This document shows, in pieces, positions 1 through 9,393 of a stretch of DNA of 34,484 nt. Source of the DNA: Bacteroidales bacterium (lineage in GTDB: Bacteria > Bacteroidota > Bacteroidia > Bacteroidales > F082); the NCBI GenBank assembly GCA_017549805.1, contig JAFYNJ010000023.1, positions 1 to 34,484 of the forward strand, written 5' to 3'. Position 1 is the first letter of the stretch. Each line of letters opens with the position of its first letter. The notes under the pieces are model-generated. The model searched no databases. It saw only the letters and a program-made list of their open reading frames with translations, and was not told the DNA's origin. A program made the translations under genes and the position numbers.

Positions 1-3000
1 CATGCAGTAGGCATAGCGGTTGAAGCCCATGGCACTTGTGGGATCCTGCACATAACGGTCGGCTGAGAGGAACGACGAGGTAACAGGGTCATACATCCTT
101 CCGTTCATGTTGATCAAGCTGAAATGGCAGAGATGCTCATGGCCGGTAAAGCCACGGTCGAACATGGGTTTCTCAATAATATCATTCAGCGTGTAGTTGG
201 CCCCATTGTTCGGGTTGCGCAAGTTGCCCCAGGCGTCGTAGCTCAACTGCTGCACCACAGCGCCGTTTTTGTCGGTGATGGCAACCCAGCTGCCAAGGTT
301 GTCCTTCAACACATAATGATACGCTTCATCGCCAGCCATCGTCACTACGGCAAACACGCCGAACGGACCAACAAGATAGGTGTTCAGCATCTGAGTGGTG
401 GTGTTTAGCAGTGTTTCGGTCACATACTCGCAACTCCCCACATAATCCTTTGTCCGGCTGGTCCCAATCCGCTCTTCCATGCGAATGCGTTGGTGGTCAT
501 AGCCGTAAGTGTAGCGGATGCTGTCGTTGCCATTCCTCACCGAACGGACTTTGTCGAATCCCGTGTAGGTGACAACCTGTGCCGACGAGAGGAACAGGTC
601 TGATGTGCTTTGGATTGTGGAAAGGGCATGGACCTTCGAGGCATTGAACGTGGGTTGTGAGAAAATGGTGGATACTTGAGGGACATTGCTTACTGCCGTT
701 ACGGCCTGTTTCGAAGTCATTCGGCCAAGGGCATCATAGACGACAGCACAATTAAGGTCCTGTCCCGAAGAGCGCTTCAGGGTGATGCCTGTCAGGCGGT
801 TCATGTCGTCGTATGTAAAGGTCTCCTCCAAGTTCTTCTTATGATCCTTTCTGGCTGCTAAGTTACCGAATTTATCGTATTCGTAAGTCAGATTCTGAAG
901 ATTTTTCTCTGTAACGATGCTTCGCAGCCTGTGCATCACCGTGTCGTAGGTGTGCCGTGTCACGGCACCATTGCCCAATTCCACTTCAAGAAGCTGGCCA
1001 CTGGCATCCATGTTTTTTGTTTTCCATAGCAGCTGGTCGTTGTCGTCGAAGACACTCTTCCAATAACCATTTTGATAGCCATACCTGACTGCAACGCCGC
1101 TGGGATAGACCATGCGACTGATTCTCGATTGCGTGTCGTATTCCACATTGGTTGTATAACTGCCCGTCGCACGTTGTTCAGTGGCACTCACAGGCCGCGC
1201 CAGCGTATCGTAGCTGTAGGTGATTCGTTGTATGTCAGCTCCTCCCTGCACCCTGAAACGCATCTCGTTCAACGTGCCCTTCGTCACTCCCGTTTCATTG
1301 TATGTGTAATCGGTCCTGGTGTTCTCCATGCCGTCAGTTGTCTGGATAAGTCTGTCGAATCCGTCGTAGAAGTTTGCCGTCTCGGTTTGTGCAGCCAACT
1401 CCCTTGGAGATACGCTCTGTTTCAGTCGCCCATAGGCATCGTATGACGTTGTCAGTGTACCGTAGTCGGGATCGACAAGCGTTGCCCTTTGCCGCGCGTT
1501 GTCATAACTCGCCGTTACTGTAGTCGCAGGATTGCCGTTTACCGTGGCGGTGGCCATGAGGCCGTCGGCATAATGGTCATAAACGACATACGAGCCGCTC
1601 GCGTCGTCGCTGCGCACCGTCCACCCCATGGCGTTTACTGTCACGGCACTTTCCTGTGAAAGCCCTTGCGGCGTAGTCACCGTGGTTTCGGTTCGGAAAC
1701 CGTCATAAACCGTGGTGGTGCAAGTGGTGTCGGGCGTGGTGACGGATGTCAGACGATCGATATTATCATAGCCGTAAACGGTCCACCTGACGGTCTCTCC
1801 TTCCTTGTAGGGCTCCGACACAGCCGAAAGCCTTCCCCTGTTGTCGTATTGCCTGTCGGTAAAAATGGGTTCGCCGCGCAGTCCGTATGTGACTGAACGC
1901 AGTTCGGCACCCGTTTTATGGTAGAAAGTCATCGTTTGCTTGCCATCTGAAGATCGGCTCCATCGGTAATAGGATGCACCGGAAGGCGCCAAAGGATGCC
2001 CCTGTGCCCATCGCAAGGCAGTGCACGACTTGGTGCTGTCGGCATTGTGTATCCACGAGGTAATCCCCATCGCGTCACTGTCGAAAGTCTTGGCAAGTCC
2101 GTTGGCTTCCGTCAATGTGTCGATACGGTCATAATCGTCGTATGTGTACGAAGTGGCATAGCTCAAGCCACCACTGCTTACCGTCTCGTTGGTGACAAGC
2201 CTTCTTTGTCCATCGGGTCCGTATTCATATTCGTAAGTCTTTTGCTGCTCACCGAATTGGCCGTATGGCACTAATACAACCTTTTCCCTCAGGTTGCCGT
2301 CACTGTAATACTCGTAGTCGGTTCGCAGCATCAGGGGATCGTGGTCGGAGATGTCGCTTGGGCTGTCATAGACACGGCTTGGCAGATAGGAGTTGGCAGC
2401 TGTGTATTCGTATTTTTCAAAATGACTCACATCGGGCTTCCCATTCCTTGATTGTAAACCGACAACGTCATGTGGTCTGTTGATAGTCCATGTGGAGTAG
2501 TTATTGCTATAGTAAGCAGTGCTTTTAACGTTTCTGAACTCACTAGTTCCAAAGGATGTGCTCGTTGGGCTGCCAACTCCAATCCTTGTTGAATCGCAAT
2601 GATATGTATGATAGTAAAGTCCGTTATTGTAATTGTAATAATTCTCAACAAATGTCTTGGATAAAATCTGCCCAGAGTCGTCCGGGTTGTAATTTATAGT
2701 GGTTTTGTTTGTGAGCGCAGGACAGACGACCAAATGATTGGGGTTTTGATTGCCAAAACTACTGCATGCCTTTTCGAATTGATAATTGGTTACAGAAGAA
2801 AGCACTTGGCTTCCGTTGTGGAAAACAAACGTCGTATCCTTTTCGGGCAGCAGCATGGCATGGCTTGTCATGGTTTCCAATGATTGAAGACTCACCATCC
2901 GAACGGTTTCTGTATAGTTCTCGATGGTTTTTCGAATTGTTTTACGAAATCCCAGCCATCCATGGCCATCGCGATGGTAGTACGGATCGGCATAGTCAAA

Positions 3001-5652
3001 CGTCACCTTAACTTCTTGTCCCGAGGCATTATCCGTGGCATAGGAACGCAATACCCGAAGTGGAACTGGCAATCTTTTTACACCATAATTCAAGTTCAGA
3101 TAAGGTTGCATCGCATAACCATAAACAAGTCTTGTTGCGTTGCCTAATCCGTCGACAATGCTTGAAACACTGTTCAGTTCGCTTGATGGTTTTAACGAGA
3201 AAACTCCTGGTTGATTGTGGGTATTTGTGGTGTTGCGGTATTCGAGTCCAAGGAAGGAAACATTCTCCTTGCCCAAATAATAACCGGGATGAAAATACTG
3301 TGTGCGGCAATTGATATAGTTTTGCCCACTAGTGCTGCCTCCCGAATAAATCGACTGGAATTTTCCTGAAAATTGATTGTAATGGGAATAGACTGACATG
3401 GAATAATAACCAACGCGCAAATGCGCTCCGAGCACATCGGTGACGCCATCGCCATCAAAATCGGCTACGCAAATGCTATGGCTCCATACCCCATTTCTTC
3501 CATTGCTTGCAAAGGCATCCATTACTTTTCGCAAAGAGTTTGAGAACAGGTTCCATGACGGAAGTTCATAGGTGCCTATCTGATCAACAAAATCAGTCGA
3601 CTGGAATGACAAGCCTGTGGAATAGAAAAACTTGTACCTAGTGTTATTATTGTTAATCTGAGCCCCATAAAGCAAATCGGTTTTACCATCACCATTAAAG
3701 TCGCCTGTGAAAACATGGTTCCATTTCCCTTGCGGATGATTAATCTCACTGGTAGCAAATATTTGTTGAAACGAAAGTGTGTTCCCTGTTATGTTTAATG
3801 AGTAAACTGTAGAACCTGTTTCCATGACGAACATCACATCCGTATGACCATCACCATCAAAATCTCCAGTTGCAATATCCAATACATCTTGAAAGAAACT
3901 GCTTGAAGGTGTTTGGGTCAGATTGCCATTTTCATAATAATAAAGCACTGGGAAAACCAATGATGGAAGAATTGGGGCAGTAGATACTGGCAACAATAAC
4001 AATTGAAGATCTCCCCTGCCCATAAAGTCTCCTGTGCGAACAAGAATGCGACCACCACCAACTGGGACTGAGTCCTTGAAAACAAAATGTGTTCCTGCAA
4101 CATTTTCGAATATCTTTATGCACATGGTATCCCTGCTCCTATTCGCAATGGAATCGTAGAAACAAGCTACCAAATCGTCCAATCCGTCATCATTCAGGTC
4201 AACAGGATAAAGCCAATCCAAATGCTTGTTGACATTTTGCATTGTCATGGACTGGAAAGGAGCGAATTGTCCTGGACTTGTTGGATTATTCAAGAAAAAC
4301 TTAATACTAACATTGTGCGTATAAACCGAATCCATATTGGGGACAACGGCCAAATCGGAATAACCGTCACCGTTAAAATCACCTACAAAAGGATAGTTCC
4401 TATAAATGGCAGTATCCGCCTCATTCATGAAAACGCTGTTTGTAGCAACACCACTACCATTACCACTCCAATTAATAATTGTTGGGTTCAAAGACAACCC
4501 GTCCTTTTCATACAACACTCTCTCCAGACGATGATGCATCTTTGCGGATACATAAGACTGACCAAGTACACAATCGTTATACTCAAACGAATACCGTTCA
4601 AGTTCACTATTGTCATCACAGCGACAAACGGCCAGATAATCCAATAGTTTTCTGCTTTGGACAAGATTTCCGGCCACGTAACTGAAATCAAAATCTTCCC
4701 TAAATCCAGATTTGTAATGAAAATTGATAGTAAATTCCGGTGTAACCACCACATTTCCATTTTCAAAATGTTCGGTGTAATTTATGGAACTGATATAGAA
4801 CTCTCCTTCGGAGACGTTTTTATTATAATGATAGACCATCGAGTTGCCATAGCGATCCGACACACGATTGAGGAGCCAACAAAGTGCGTTTGGATTTCCG
4901 TTTTGTGGATCAATACGTGAATCCGTGGATGTTCCATATTCCATTAATACACCATTGGCTTTCCACACCTTAAAATGTTCTAATACCTTTATGGTTCCAC
5001 TTCCGCCCTGCTCAAATCTGAAATATGCCATAATTCTCGACATCTCATCCTGCTCTGTCTTGAATTCTATGCTGTCGGTATAATCGGCCACTTCGATAAG
5101 CCTTTTGCCGTCAAGCATGTAACGATCCGTATTGTCGTTCAATGTTACGGCGCCCGTAGTGCCGTCGTGGTAACGCGTCCTTCCGGTCCGCTCAATGGAC
5201 GACAAGCCTGTCAAGTCCCATCCCCAGCCCAACAGGCCGTTGCCTGCCTGGCTGTTGTAGGTGATGGAAAGATTGGGTTGCATCCCATTGATGCCGGCCG
5301 GAAGGTCAATAGGGATGGAATAGATGGCGGCGCCCATCGAACCGACATCCACAGTGCCTCCTATGGCTCCCACCGCCCCCGTGTCGTATGAATTGGGACC
5401 TCCCGTGATACCTGTTTCCGGTGGATTGATGCCGTATGAATCAATTTGCAGAAGAGTGCTTTTGTCTACATTCGGTGCTGAATGGAATCCCCTATTTAGG
5501 TCGATGTAGCTGCTTGCCGTAAATTCATGGCTTTGGTTGGAAACCAGCGTTTCGTTTAACTCGAAGCTGTCCCCATAGTGGATGTTCTGAGAGTGGGCTG
5601 CCGCAACTAAGGACATGGCGGCAGCAAGGACGATAAGTGCCTTGGTCTTCAT
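1..5652 (-). CDS. Giant secreted SpvB/VCBS/RHS-repeat protein (C-terminus beyond window)
   Basis: An uninterrupted frame of 1884 codons starts at the ATG ending at 5652 and leaves the window at base 1. I checked every in-frame triplet and found no stop. Residues 1-22 form a signal peptide (MKTKALIVLAAAMSLVAAAHS). Around residues 90-180 is an SpvB/TcdB-type N-terminal region (GLLGWGWDLTGLSSIERTGR). Residues about 420-740 hold six FG-GAP/VCBS-like calcium-binding repeats of the type GDFNGDGYSDL, GDFDGDGHTDV and ADFDGDGVTDV. From about residue 1070 there are many YD repeats (YDDYDRIDTLTEANGL, YGYDNIDRLTSVTTPD). The visible end is the RHS core signature GRMYDPVTSSFLSADRYVQDP. RHS proteins form hollow shells that enclose a variable C-terminal domain, often a toxin; that part is not visible here. 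The start lies 16 bases after the stop of the upstream T9SS cargo gene, so it is probably the last gene of that operon. Confidence 0.95.
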   Translation of the reverse strand, partial: MKTKALIVLAAAMSLVAAAHSQNIHYGDSFELNETLVSNQSHEFTASSYIDLNRGFHSAPNVDKSTLLQIDSYGINPPETGITGGPNSYDTGAVGAIGGTVDVGSMGAAIYSIPIDLPAGINGMQPNLSITYNSQAGNGLLGWGWDLTGLSSIERTGRTRYHDGTTGAVTLNDNTDRYMLDGKRLIEVADYTDSIEFKTEQDEMSRIMAYFRFEQGGSGTIKVLEHFKVWKANGVLMEYGTSTDSRIDPQNGNPNALCWLLNRVSDRYGNSMVYHYNKNVSEGEFYISSINYTEHFENGNVVVTPEFTINFHYKSGFREDFDFSYVAGNLVQSRKLLDYLAVCRCDDNSELERYSFEYNDCVLGQSYVSAKMHHRLERVLYEKDGLSLNPTIINWSGNGSGVATNSVFMNEADTAIYRNYPFVGDFNGDGYSDLAVVPNMDSVYTHNVSIKFFLNNPTSPGQFAPFQSMTMQNVNKHLDWLYPVDLNDDGLDDLVACFYDSIANRSRDTMCIKIFENVAGTHFVFKDSVPVGGGRILVRTGDFMGRGDLQLLLLPVSTAPILPSLVFPVLYYYENGNLTQTPSSSFFQDVLDIATGDFDGDGHTDVMFVMETGSTVYSLNITGNTLSFQQIFATSEINHPQGKWNHVFTGDFNGDGKTDLLYGAQINNNNTRYKFFYSTGLSFQSTDFVDQIGTYELPSWNLFSNSLRKVMDAFASNGRNGVWSHSICVADFDGDGVTDVLGAHLRVGYYSMSVYSHYNQFSGKFQSIYSGGSTSGQNYINCRTQYFHPGYYLGKENVSFLGLEYRNTTNTHNQPGVFSLKPSSELNSVSSIVDGLGNATRLVYGYAMQPYLNLNYGVKRLPVPLRVLRSYATDNASGQEVKVTFDYADPYYHRDGHGWLGFRKTIRKTIENYTETVRMVSLQSLETMTSHAMLLPEKDTTFVFHNGSQVLSSVTNYQFEKACSSFGNQNPNHLVVCPALTNKTTINYNPDDSGQILSKTFVENYYNYNNGLYYHTYHCDSTRIGVGSPTSTSFGTSEFRNVKSTAYYSNNYSTWTINRPHDVVGLQSRNGKPDVSHFEKYEYTAANSYLPSRVYDSPSDISDHDPLMLRTDYEYYSDGNLREKVVLVPYGQFGEQQKTYEYEYGPDGQRRLVTNETVSSGGLSYATSYTYDDYDRIDTLTEANGLAKTFDSDAMGITSWIHNADSTKSCTALRWAQGHPLAPSGASYYRWSRSSDGKQTMTFYHKTGAELRSVTYGLRGEPIFTDRQYDNRGRLSAVSEPYKEGETVRWTVYGYDNIDRLTSVTTPDTTCTTTVYDGFRTETTVTTPQGLSQESAVTVNAMGWTVRSDDASGSYVVYDHYADGLMATATVNGNPATTVTASYDNARQRATLVDPDYGTLTTSYDAYGRLKQSVSPRELAAQTETANFYDGFDRLIQTTDGMENTRTDYTYNETGVTKGTLNEMRFRVQGGADIQRITYSYDTLARPVSATEQRATGSYTTNVEYDTQSRISRMVYPSGVAVRYGYQNGYWKSVFDDNDQLLWKTKNMDASGQLLEVELGNGAVTRHTYDTVMHRLRSIVTEKNLQNLTYEYDKFGNLAARKDHKKNLEETFTYDDMNRLTGITLKRSSGQDLNCAVVYDALGRMTSKQAVTAVSNVPQVSTIFSQPTFNASKVHALSTIQSTSDLFLSSAQVVTYTGFDKVRSVRNGNDSIRYTYGYDHQRIRMEERIGTSRTKDYVGSCEYVTETLLNTTTQMLNTYLVGPFGVFAVVTMAGDEAYHYVLKDNLGSWVAITDKNGAVVQQLSYDAWGNLRNPNNGANYTLNDIIEKPMFDRGFTGHEHLCHFSLINMNGRMYDPVTSSFLSADRYVQDPTSAMGFNRYAYCM

Positions 5653-5668
5653 GGCGACAATGTGTTGG

Positions 5669-7351
5669 TCAGTTTCTCTTGATGACTTTCCATGCCTTCG
5701 TCTCGCGCTCCGACGTGAGACGAAGCAGATAGATGCCCGCCGGTTTCCCGCCAAGGTCGAACGCTTCCAGGTCACTTGTCAGAAGCCGTTCTTCGATAAG
5801 CTTTCCGTCAAGCGTGCACAATGTGGCGGTAGCTTTCTCAGAGGCCTTTTCGCCCGCAAGCGACAGGATGAAACTGCCATCGGTAGGGTTCGGGAAAAGC
5901 GCCACTTCCCTTCCGACAAAAACATCGTGCAACTCGGCATGCCATTGTTCGGCATCGTCGGACGACACGCTGTCGTTGGGTGCAGGATCCTGACCGTCCA
6001 ACATGCTTTTGAACTCCAAGGTTCGGCTGGTGCGGTTGCCGCAGGCGTCATAGCCGAAATGCACCGTCACCATCGTCCTGAGCGAGTCGATCTCCTCCTG
6101 TTGCCTGATGACATGCAGCGTCAGCTCCTCAATCTTGCGCAACAGGGCTGCCTGCATCGTGTTTACGTCGTATCCGTCATGTTTCACTTCGGCCTCCGAA
6201 GGGATCTCCGGGAGATGCCCGTTGGCGGCGATGTACTCTTTGGTCTCGTGGAGCGGCATCAAGCGGTAGCCATCCCCGAACACATCGTCTGACCAATCCG
6301 TCACGTCCTGGATGTGGACCTTCGTGGTGAGGATGCCGCCATCCACCGCCAAGGCATAACTTGGATAGGTGTTCTCGATGTTGACACCCACCTTGCCGTT
6401 GAGAATCACGGATCCTCCAGGCGTCACCGTGATGGCATCCACCCAATTGTTGATGATTTCACCCCTCGGATCCTCATAAACCGCCGCCCGAATCTTCATG
6501 GCCGCGTCGCCAAACTCCAAGACGTAGGAAGAGCCAAATACTCCTCGCATATAGCCTCCATTTGACGGGGCGGCATTCACACCGATGGAGGGGGCGGCAC
6601 CAGAAAACACGGTAACATTTCGGTATCCACTCGCCCCCAAACTGATCAGACCGCCTTCCACATTGAAATTCGAAGAGCCGACATCCAACAAATTGCTCCC
6701 TGCACTGATGTCCATCACTCCATACTTATCCACCGCGATATGATGGAACGCATCGGCAAGCCGGATAAACGTCTCGTTTGCCGTCGGGGAGTTGGGTTCC
6801 AAGATGATGCCGGCATCCTCGTTTTGGTCGGAACGGATATGGAGTTTGGCCGTCGGCGTCACATTGCCGATAGCCACCTTACCTGTCTTCGTCGATCCTG
6901 TTGCTTTTGAAAGGAACAGCGTCGGATTGGTGCTGCCCATGCCCATCGTAATGCCAGCTGCTTTGCTGTTCAATGTACTGCTTGAACTGTAACCTGATCC
7001 AATTACGACGCTCGGATTGTATTGTGCTTTCACATACTTGCCTATGGCATAAGAGTAGGAACTCGTGGCTTGCGCATAATACCCCAATGCCATGCAATTG
7101 GAATTGGTGGCTTTGGTACGATAGCCAAAAGCGAAAGAGTTTAAGCCTTGCGCAAGGGTTGTGTCGCCTCCGGCAAATGAGTTCTGTCCTGTGGCATAGC
7201 ATCTCGATCCGATGTTTGATGAAACTATCGTATCGTAAGAAATCCCTCCAGAAAAATGAATGCCTCCCTCTCTCCCGCTTTGGGCTTTGGCCTGGAAACC
7301 CATTGCAAGCAACAGCAGGCTGAGCAAGGCAATGCCATACTTCCTAATCAT
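5669..7351 (-). CDS. T9SS cargo protein with YadA-head-like repeats and tail-fibre-like domain
   Basis: The product has 560 residues with a signal peptide ending near AQS (residue 25). Residues about 50-125 repeat an SxAxGxxxxA pattern (NSFAFGYRTKATNSNCMALG, SYSYAIGKYVKA), as in the left-handed beta-roll head of YadA-type trimeric adhesins. Residues about 330-430 resemble the fibre-like C-terminal region common in Bacteroidota surface proteins (VHIQDVTDWSDDVF, then NGHLPEIPSEAEV) and end in a short coiled coil (LRKIEELTLHVIRQQEEIDS). The last about 75 residues form a T9SS type A sorting domain (LFPNPTDGSFILSL to AWKVIKRN). The likely fate is export through the outer membrane and surface attachment or release. 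Its ATG overlaps the TGA of the DUF3244 gene by four bases (ATGA), which implies translational coupling. The ligand is unknown. Confidence 0.9.
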   Translation of the reverse strand: MIRKYGIALLSLLLLAMGFQAKAQSGREGGIHFSGGISYDTIVSSNIGSRCYATGQNSFAGGDTTLAQGLNSFAFGYRTKATNSNCMALGYYAQATSSYSYAIGKYVKAQYNPSVVIGSGYSSSSTLNSKAAGITMGMGSTNPTLFLSKATGSTKTGKVAIGNVTPTAKLHIRSDQNEDAGIILEPNSPTANETFIRLADAFHHIAVDKYGVMDISAGSNLLDVGSSNFNVEGGLISLGASGYRNVTVFSGAAPSIGVNAAPSNGGYMRGVFGSSYVLEFGDAAMKIRAAVYEDPRGEIINNWVDAITVTPGGSVILNGKVGVNIENTYPSYALAVDGGILTTKVHIQDVTDWSDDVFGDGYRLMPLHETKEYIAANGHLPEIPSEAEVKHDGYDVNTMQAALLRKIEELTLHVIRQQEEIDSLRTMVTVHFGYDACGNRTSRTLEFKSMLDGQDPAPNDSVSSDDAEQWHAELHDVFVGREVALFPNPTDGSFILSLAGEKASEKATATLCTLDGKLIEERLLTSDLEAFDLGGKPAGIYLLRLTSERETKAWKVIKRN

Positions 7352-7710
7352 AGCATGAAATCCCCTTCCACAAATCCAAATGCGTTACTCAGTTCCAAGG
7401 TATAGGTTCCGCTTGAGAACCCTGTGGTAGGGATAATCACCAGCTGCTGTACGGCAGTGTTGACCACGGTGCTGTAAACCAGAGCTCCATAACCGTTGTA
7501 AATCGAGATGTTGACATTACCGAAGTTTTGGTAGAAATGGATACAAATGGCATCTCGGCCGACACTTGCCTCAATGGAATTGGGGCCTGCGTTAAGGTCC
7601 AAAGAGCCTCTTAGTTTAATCTGTTCATTGCCAACAGGCACGTCGTTCTGTGTTGCACCCACGCTCGAAACAAGCATGAGAGCCATAATGAGAATAGCCT
7701 TACATTTCAT
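7348..7710 (-). CDS. DUF3244-family small exported protein
   Basis: The product has 120 residues and a signal peptide (MKCKAILIMALMLVSSVGA). The mature part is an all-beta domain with the pattern typical of DUF3244 (FYQNFGNVNISIYNGYGALV, then SGTYTLELSNAFGFVEGDF), an Ig-like or sandwich fold of unknown role in Bacteroidota. It is the first gene of the DUF3244-cargo-RHS operon, preceded by a -7 box at 7736-7743 that places a transcript start about 20 bases before the ATG. The family is often found beside surface and secreted proteins, so a periplasmic accessory role for the two downstream cargo proteins is plausible but is inference. Confidence 0.8.
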   Translation of the reverse strand: MKCKAILIMALMLVSSVGATQNDVPVGNEQIKLRGSLDLNAGPNSIEASVGRDAICIHFYQNFGNVNISIYNGYGALVYSTVVNTAVQQLVIIPTTGFSSGTYTLELSNAFGFVEGDFML

Positions 7711-7735
7711 TGTGTTTGAGTTTTAAAATCGCAAA

Positions 7736-7743
7736 CAAATGTA
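7736..7743 (-). promoter_or_regulatory. Bacteroidota -7 box (TACATTTG) for the DUF3244-RHS operon
   Basis: Read on the minus strand this is TACATTTG, an exact TAnnTTTG match. A TTTTGG stretch about 18 bases upstream can serve as the -33 element. The expected transcript start near 7730 leaves a leader of about 20 bases. Confidence 0.6.
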
Positions 7744-7866
7744 AGGGGTTGCATTTTCGTCCAAAACCGCATCCAAAAAATAAAGCCTATTGGTTTTTAT
7801 AACGAATTGAGTGTCAGAAAGAACACGAAATACACATCCAAAAAAATCGTATTATGAATCCAAAAA

Positions 7867-9393
7867 TCAATGCGCTGTCAGCTTTCGCACTCTTCCTCGC
7901 GCCTTGTCAAGAACACTGGTGCTCACTCCCAATATCGCTGCTTCGTCAGGTCTCGAAAGCTTAAAACGCGACAATAGGAATACTTTTTGTTCCAACTCAT
8001 TCATCATAGGATACTCATCCTTGATACGCTCAAACAATCCAGGATACACAGTGTGAATCACTCCCAACATCACCTCCCAATGGTCATGGCCGCCAAACAA
8101 TTGCTTTTCTAAATCGGTAAGTGCAGTAATGTCTTTGCGATTCTTCAAAAAGATATGCAATTTCTGCATCGCCTTGAGCTTTTCAGAAAGCGCAGAAGAC
8201 AGCTGTTCTGAAACAATATCATTCTTTTTCTTTTGCTCGTCGTTCTGTTTTAACAGTTCCCTATTCTGATTCATGAAACGAAGCAACACCGCGCTGAGCT
8301 CAGCCTCGTGAAGCTTTTTCTGAACATAGCGATAATATAGAACGAGCGAGAATCCTAAAATAACTGCCAACACCAAAATCAAAAGCATAATGACATGTCG
8401 TTTCCGGATTATCTTCTTGTCCAAATCATTTTGGAGCTTCCCATAATCATATCGCTGTTGTATGCGATAGACATTTCTCTGCTCAATCCTATCCCTTACA
8501 ATTCCAATGTATTGTTCAACCTGTTTCTCATACTCCAATGCCTTCATATAATCGCCCTGCCGTTCAGCAAAATCAGACAGCGCATCGTATGCCGTCACCA
8601 CGGTTTCGTCACAGGCATTGGCGTTGTTCAATTCTCTCTCCAAATCCCGAAAATAATAGGTTGCCGAGTCCATCGCACCACAGGCGAGAAATGCCTTGCC
8701 CATGTTCATCAAGAAAAGAGTAGACTTATCGGTATCGGTAATACGGCTGACTTTCCTAAGGCATTCTATTCCTTGTTCGTGGTCGCCCAACAAACGATAG
8801 AGGACTGCGTAATTGTTCCATGTCTTTCTTCTTGCCAGGTCGGAGTTCCCTTTTTCGGCATAGTCGAGGCTTCGATCCAAACAAACCATGGCACTATCGT
8901 ATTCTCCAAGCAACATGTAACAACAAGCAACAGCATTTTGTGCCAAGGCTTTTTCTTCATAATGATAGCCAAAGCACTGAATGGAATTGCTCAATACAAC
9001 GATAGCATCTTCATGCATGTAGTCGTCAACAAGCATCTTCCCCTCTTGGTATTGTGCCCTTGCAACGGTTAGGCTGTCGTTGGCCAATACACCATACTGC
9101 TCTGCCATAAGAAGCGACTCCATGGCGGCTGCATTGTCAAAACCCAGTTCGGAATAGCCATAATACAATGCCGCAAGTGCCGCCTTGCCGTATTGTCTCT
9201 TTTGTGCGAAATAACCGGAAACCTTGTCCAATTCTGGAATGAACAACAATGTATCGCTTTCACCATTGCCATAGACGAGCTTGGCCGTTTCAAAGGCATC
9301 CGACATGTTTTGCGAATCAATACGATAGGGATCGCATGACGCCATGACGACGACAGCGCAACAAAACAACAAAAACCTAATCTTTCTTCTCAT
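7867..9393 (-). CDS. TPR lipoprotein-type membrane regulator with C-terminal HTH
   Basis: The product has 508 residues. The N-terminus is a lipoprotein signal with Cys20 in VMASC. Residues about 60-300 are helical TPR-like repeats (ALAQNAVACCYMLLGEYDSA, YAVLYRLLGDHEQGIECLRK). A transmembrane helix follows at 334-354, then a coiled coil (about 360-420) and a C-terminal helix-turn-helix-like region at about 466-503 (ELEQKVFLLSRFKLSRPDEA, then AILGVSTSVLDKARGRVRK). The layout fits a one-component regulator with an extracytoplasmic TPR sensor and a cytoplasmic DNA-binding end. A lipid anchor together with a transmembrane helix is unusual, and the N-terminus might instead be an ordinary signal anchor. 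The ATG lies inside the last 17 bases of the symporter gene. It sits directly upstream of the DUF3244-RHS operon, a likely target by position. Confidence 0.8.
   Translation of the reverse strand: MRRKIRFLLFCCAVVVMASCDPYRIDSQNMSDAFETAKLVYGNGESDTLLFIPELDKVSGYFAQKRQYGKAALAALYYGYSELGFDNAAAMESLLMAEQYGVLANDSLTVARAQYQEGKMLVDDYMHEDAIVVLSNSIQCFGYHYEEKALAQNAVACCYMLLGEYDSAMVCLDRSLDYAEKGNSDLARRKTWNNYAVLYRLLGDHEQGIECLRKVSRITDTDKSTLFLMNMGKAFLACGAMDSATYYFRDLERELNNANACDETVVTAYDALSDFAERQGDYMKALEYEKQVEQYIGIVRDRIEQRNVYRIQQRYDYGKLQNDLDKKIIRKRHVIMLLILVLAVILGFSLVLYYRYVQKKLHEAELSAVLLRFMNQNRELLKQNDEQKKKNDIVSEQLSSALSEKLKAMQKLHIFLKNRKDITALTDLEKQLFGGHDHWEVMLGVIHTVYPGLFERIKDEYPMMNELEQKVFLLSRFKLSRPDEAAILGVSTSVLDKARGRVRKLTAH

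Noticed and set aside
4087-4647. Plus-strand open frame of 186 codons
   Set aside because: Antisense to the VCBS-repeat part of the RHS gene, whose minus-strand frame is unbroken.
5615-6292. Plus-strand open frame of 225 codons
   Set aside because: It lies opposite the T9SS cargo gene, which has a signal peptide, domain structure and sorting domain on the minus strand; the plus reading has none.
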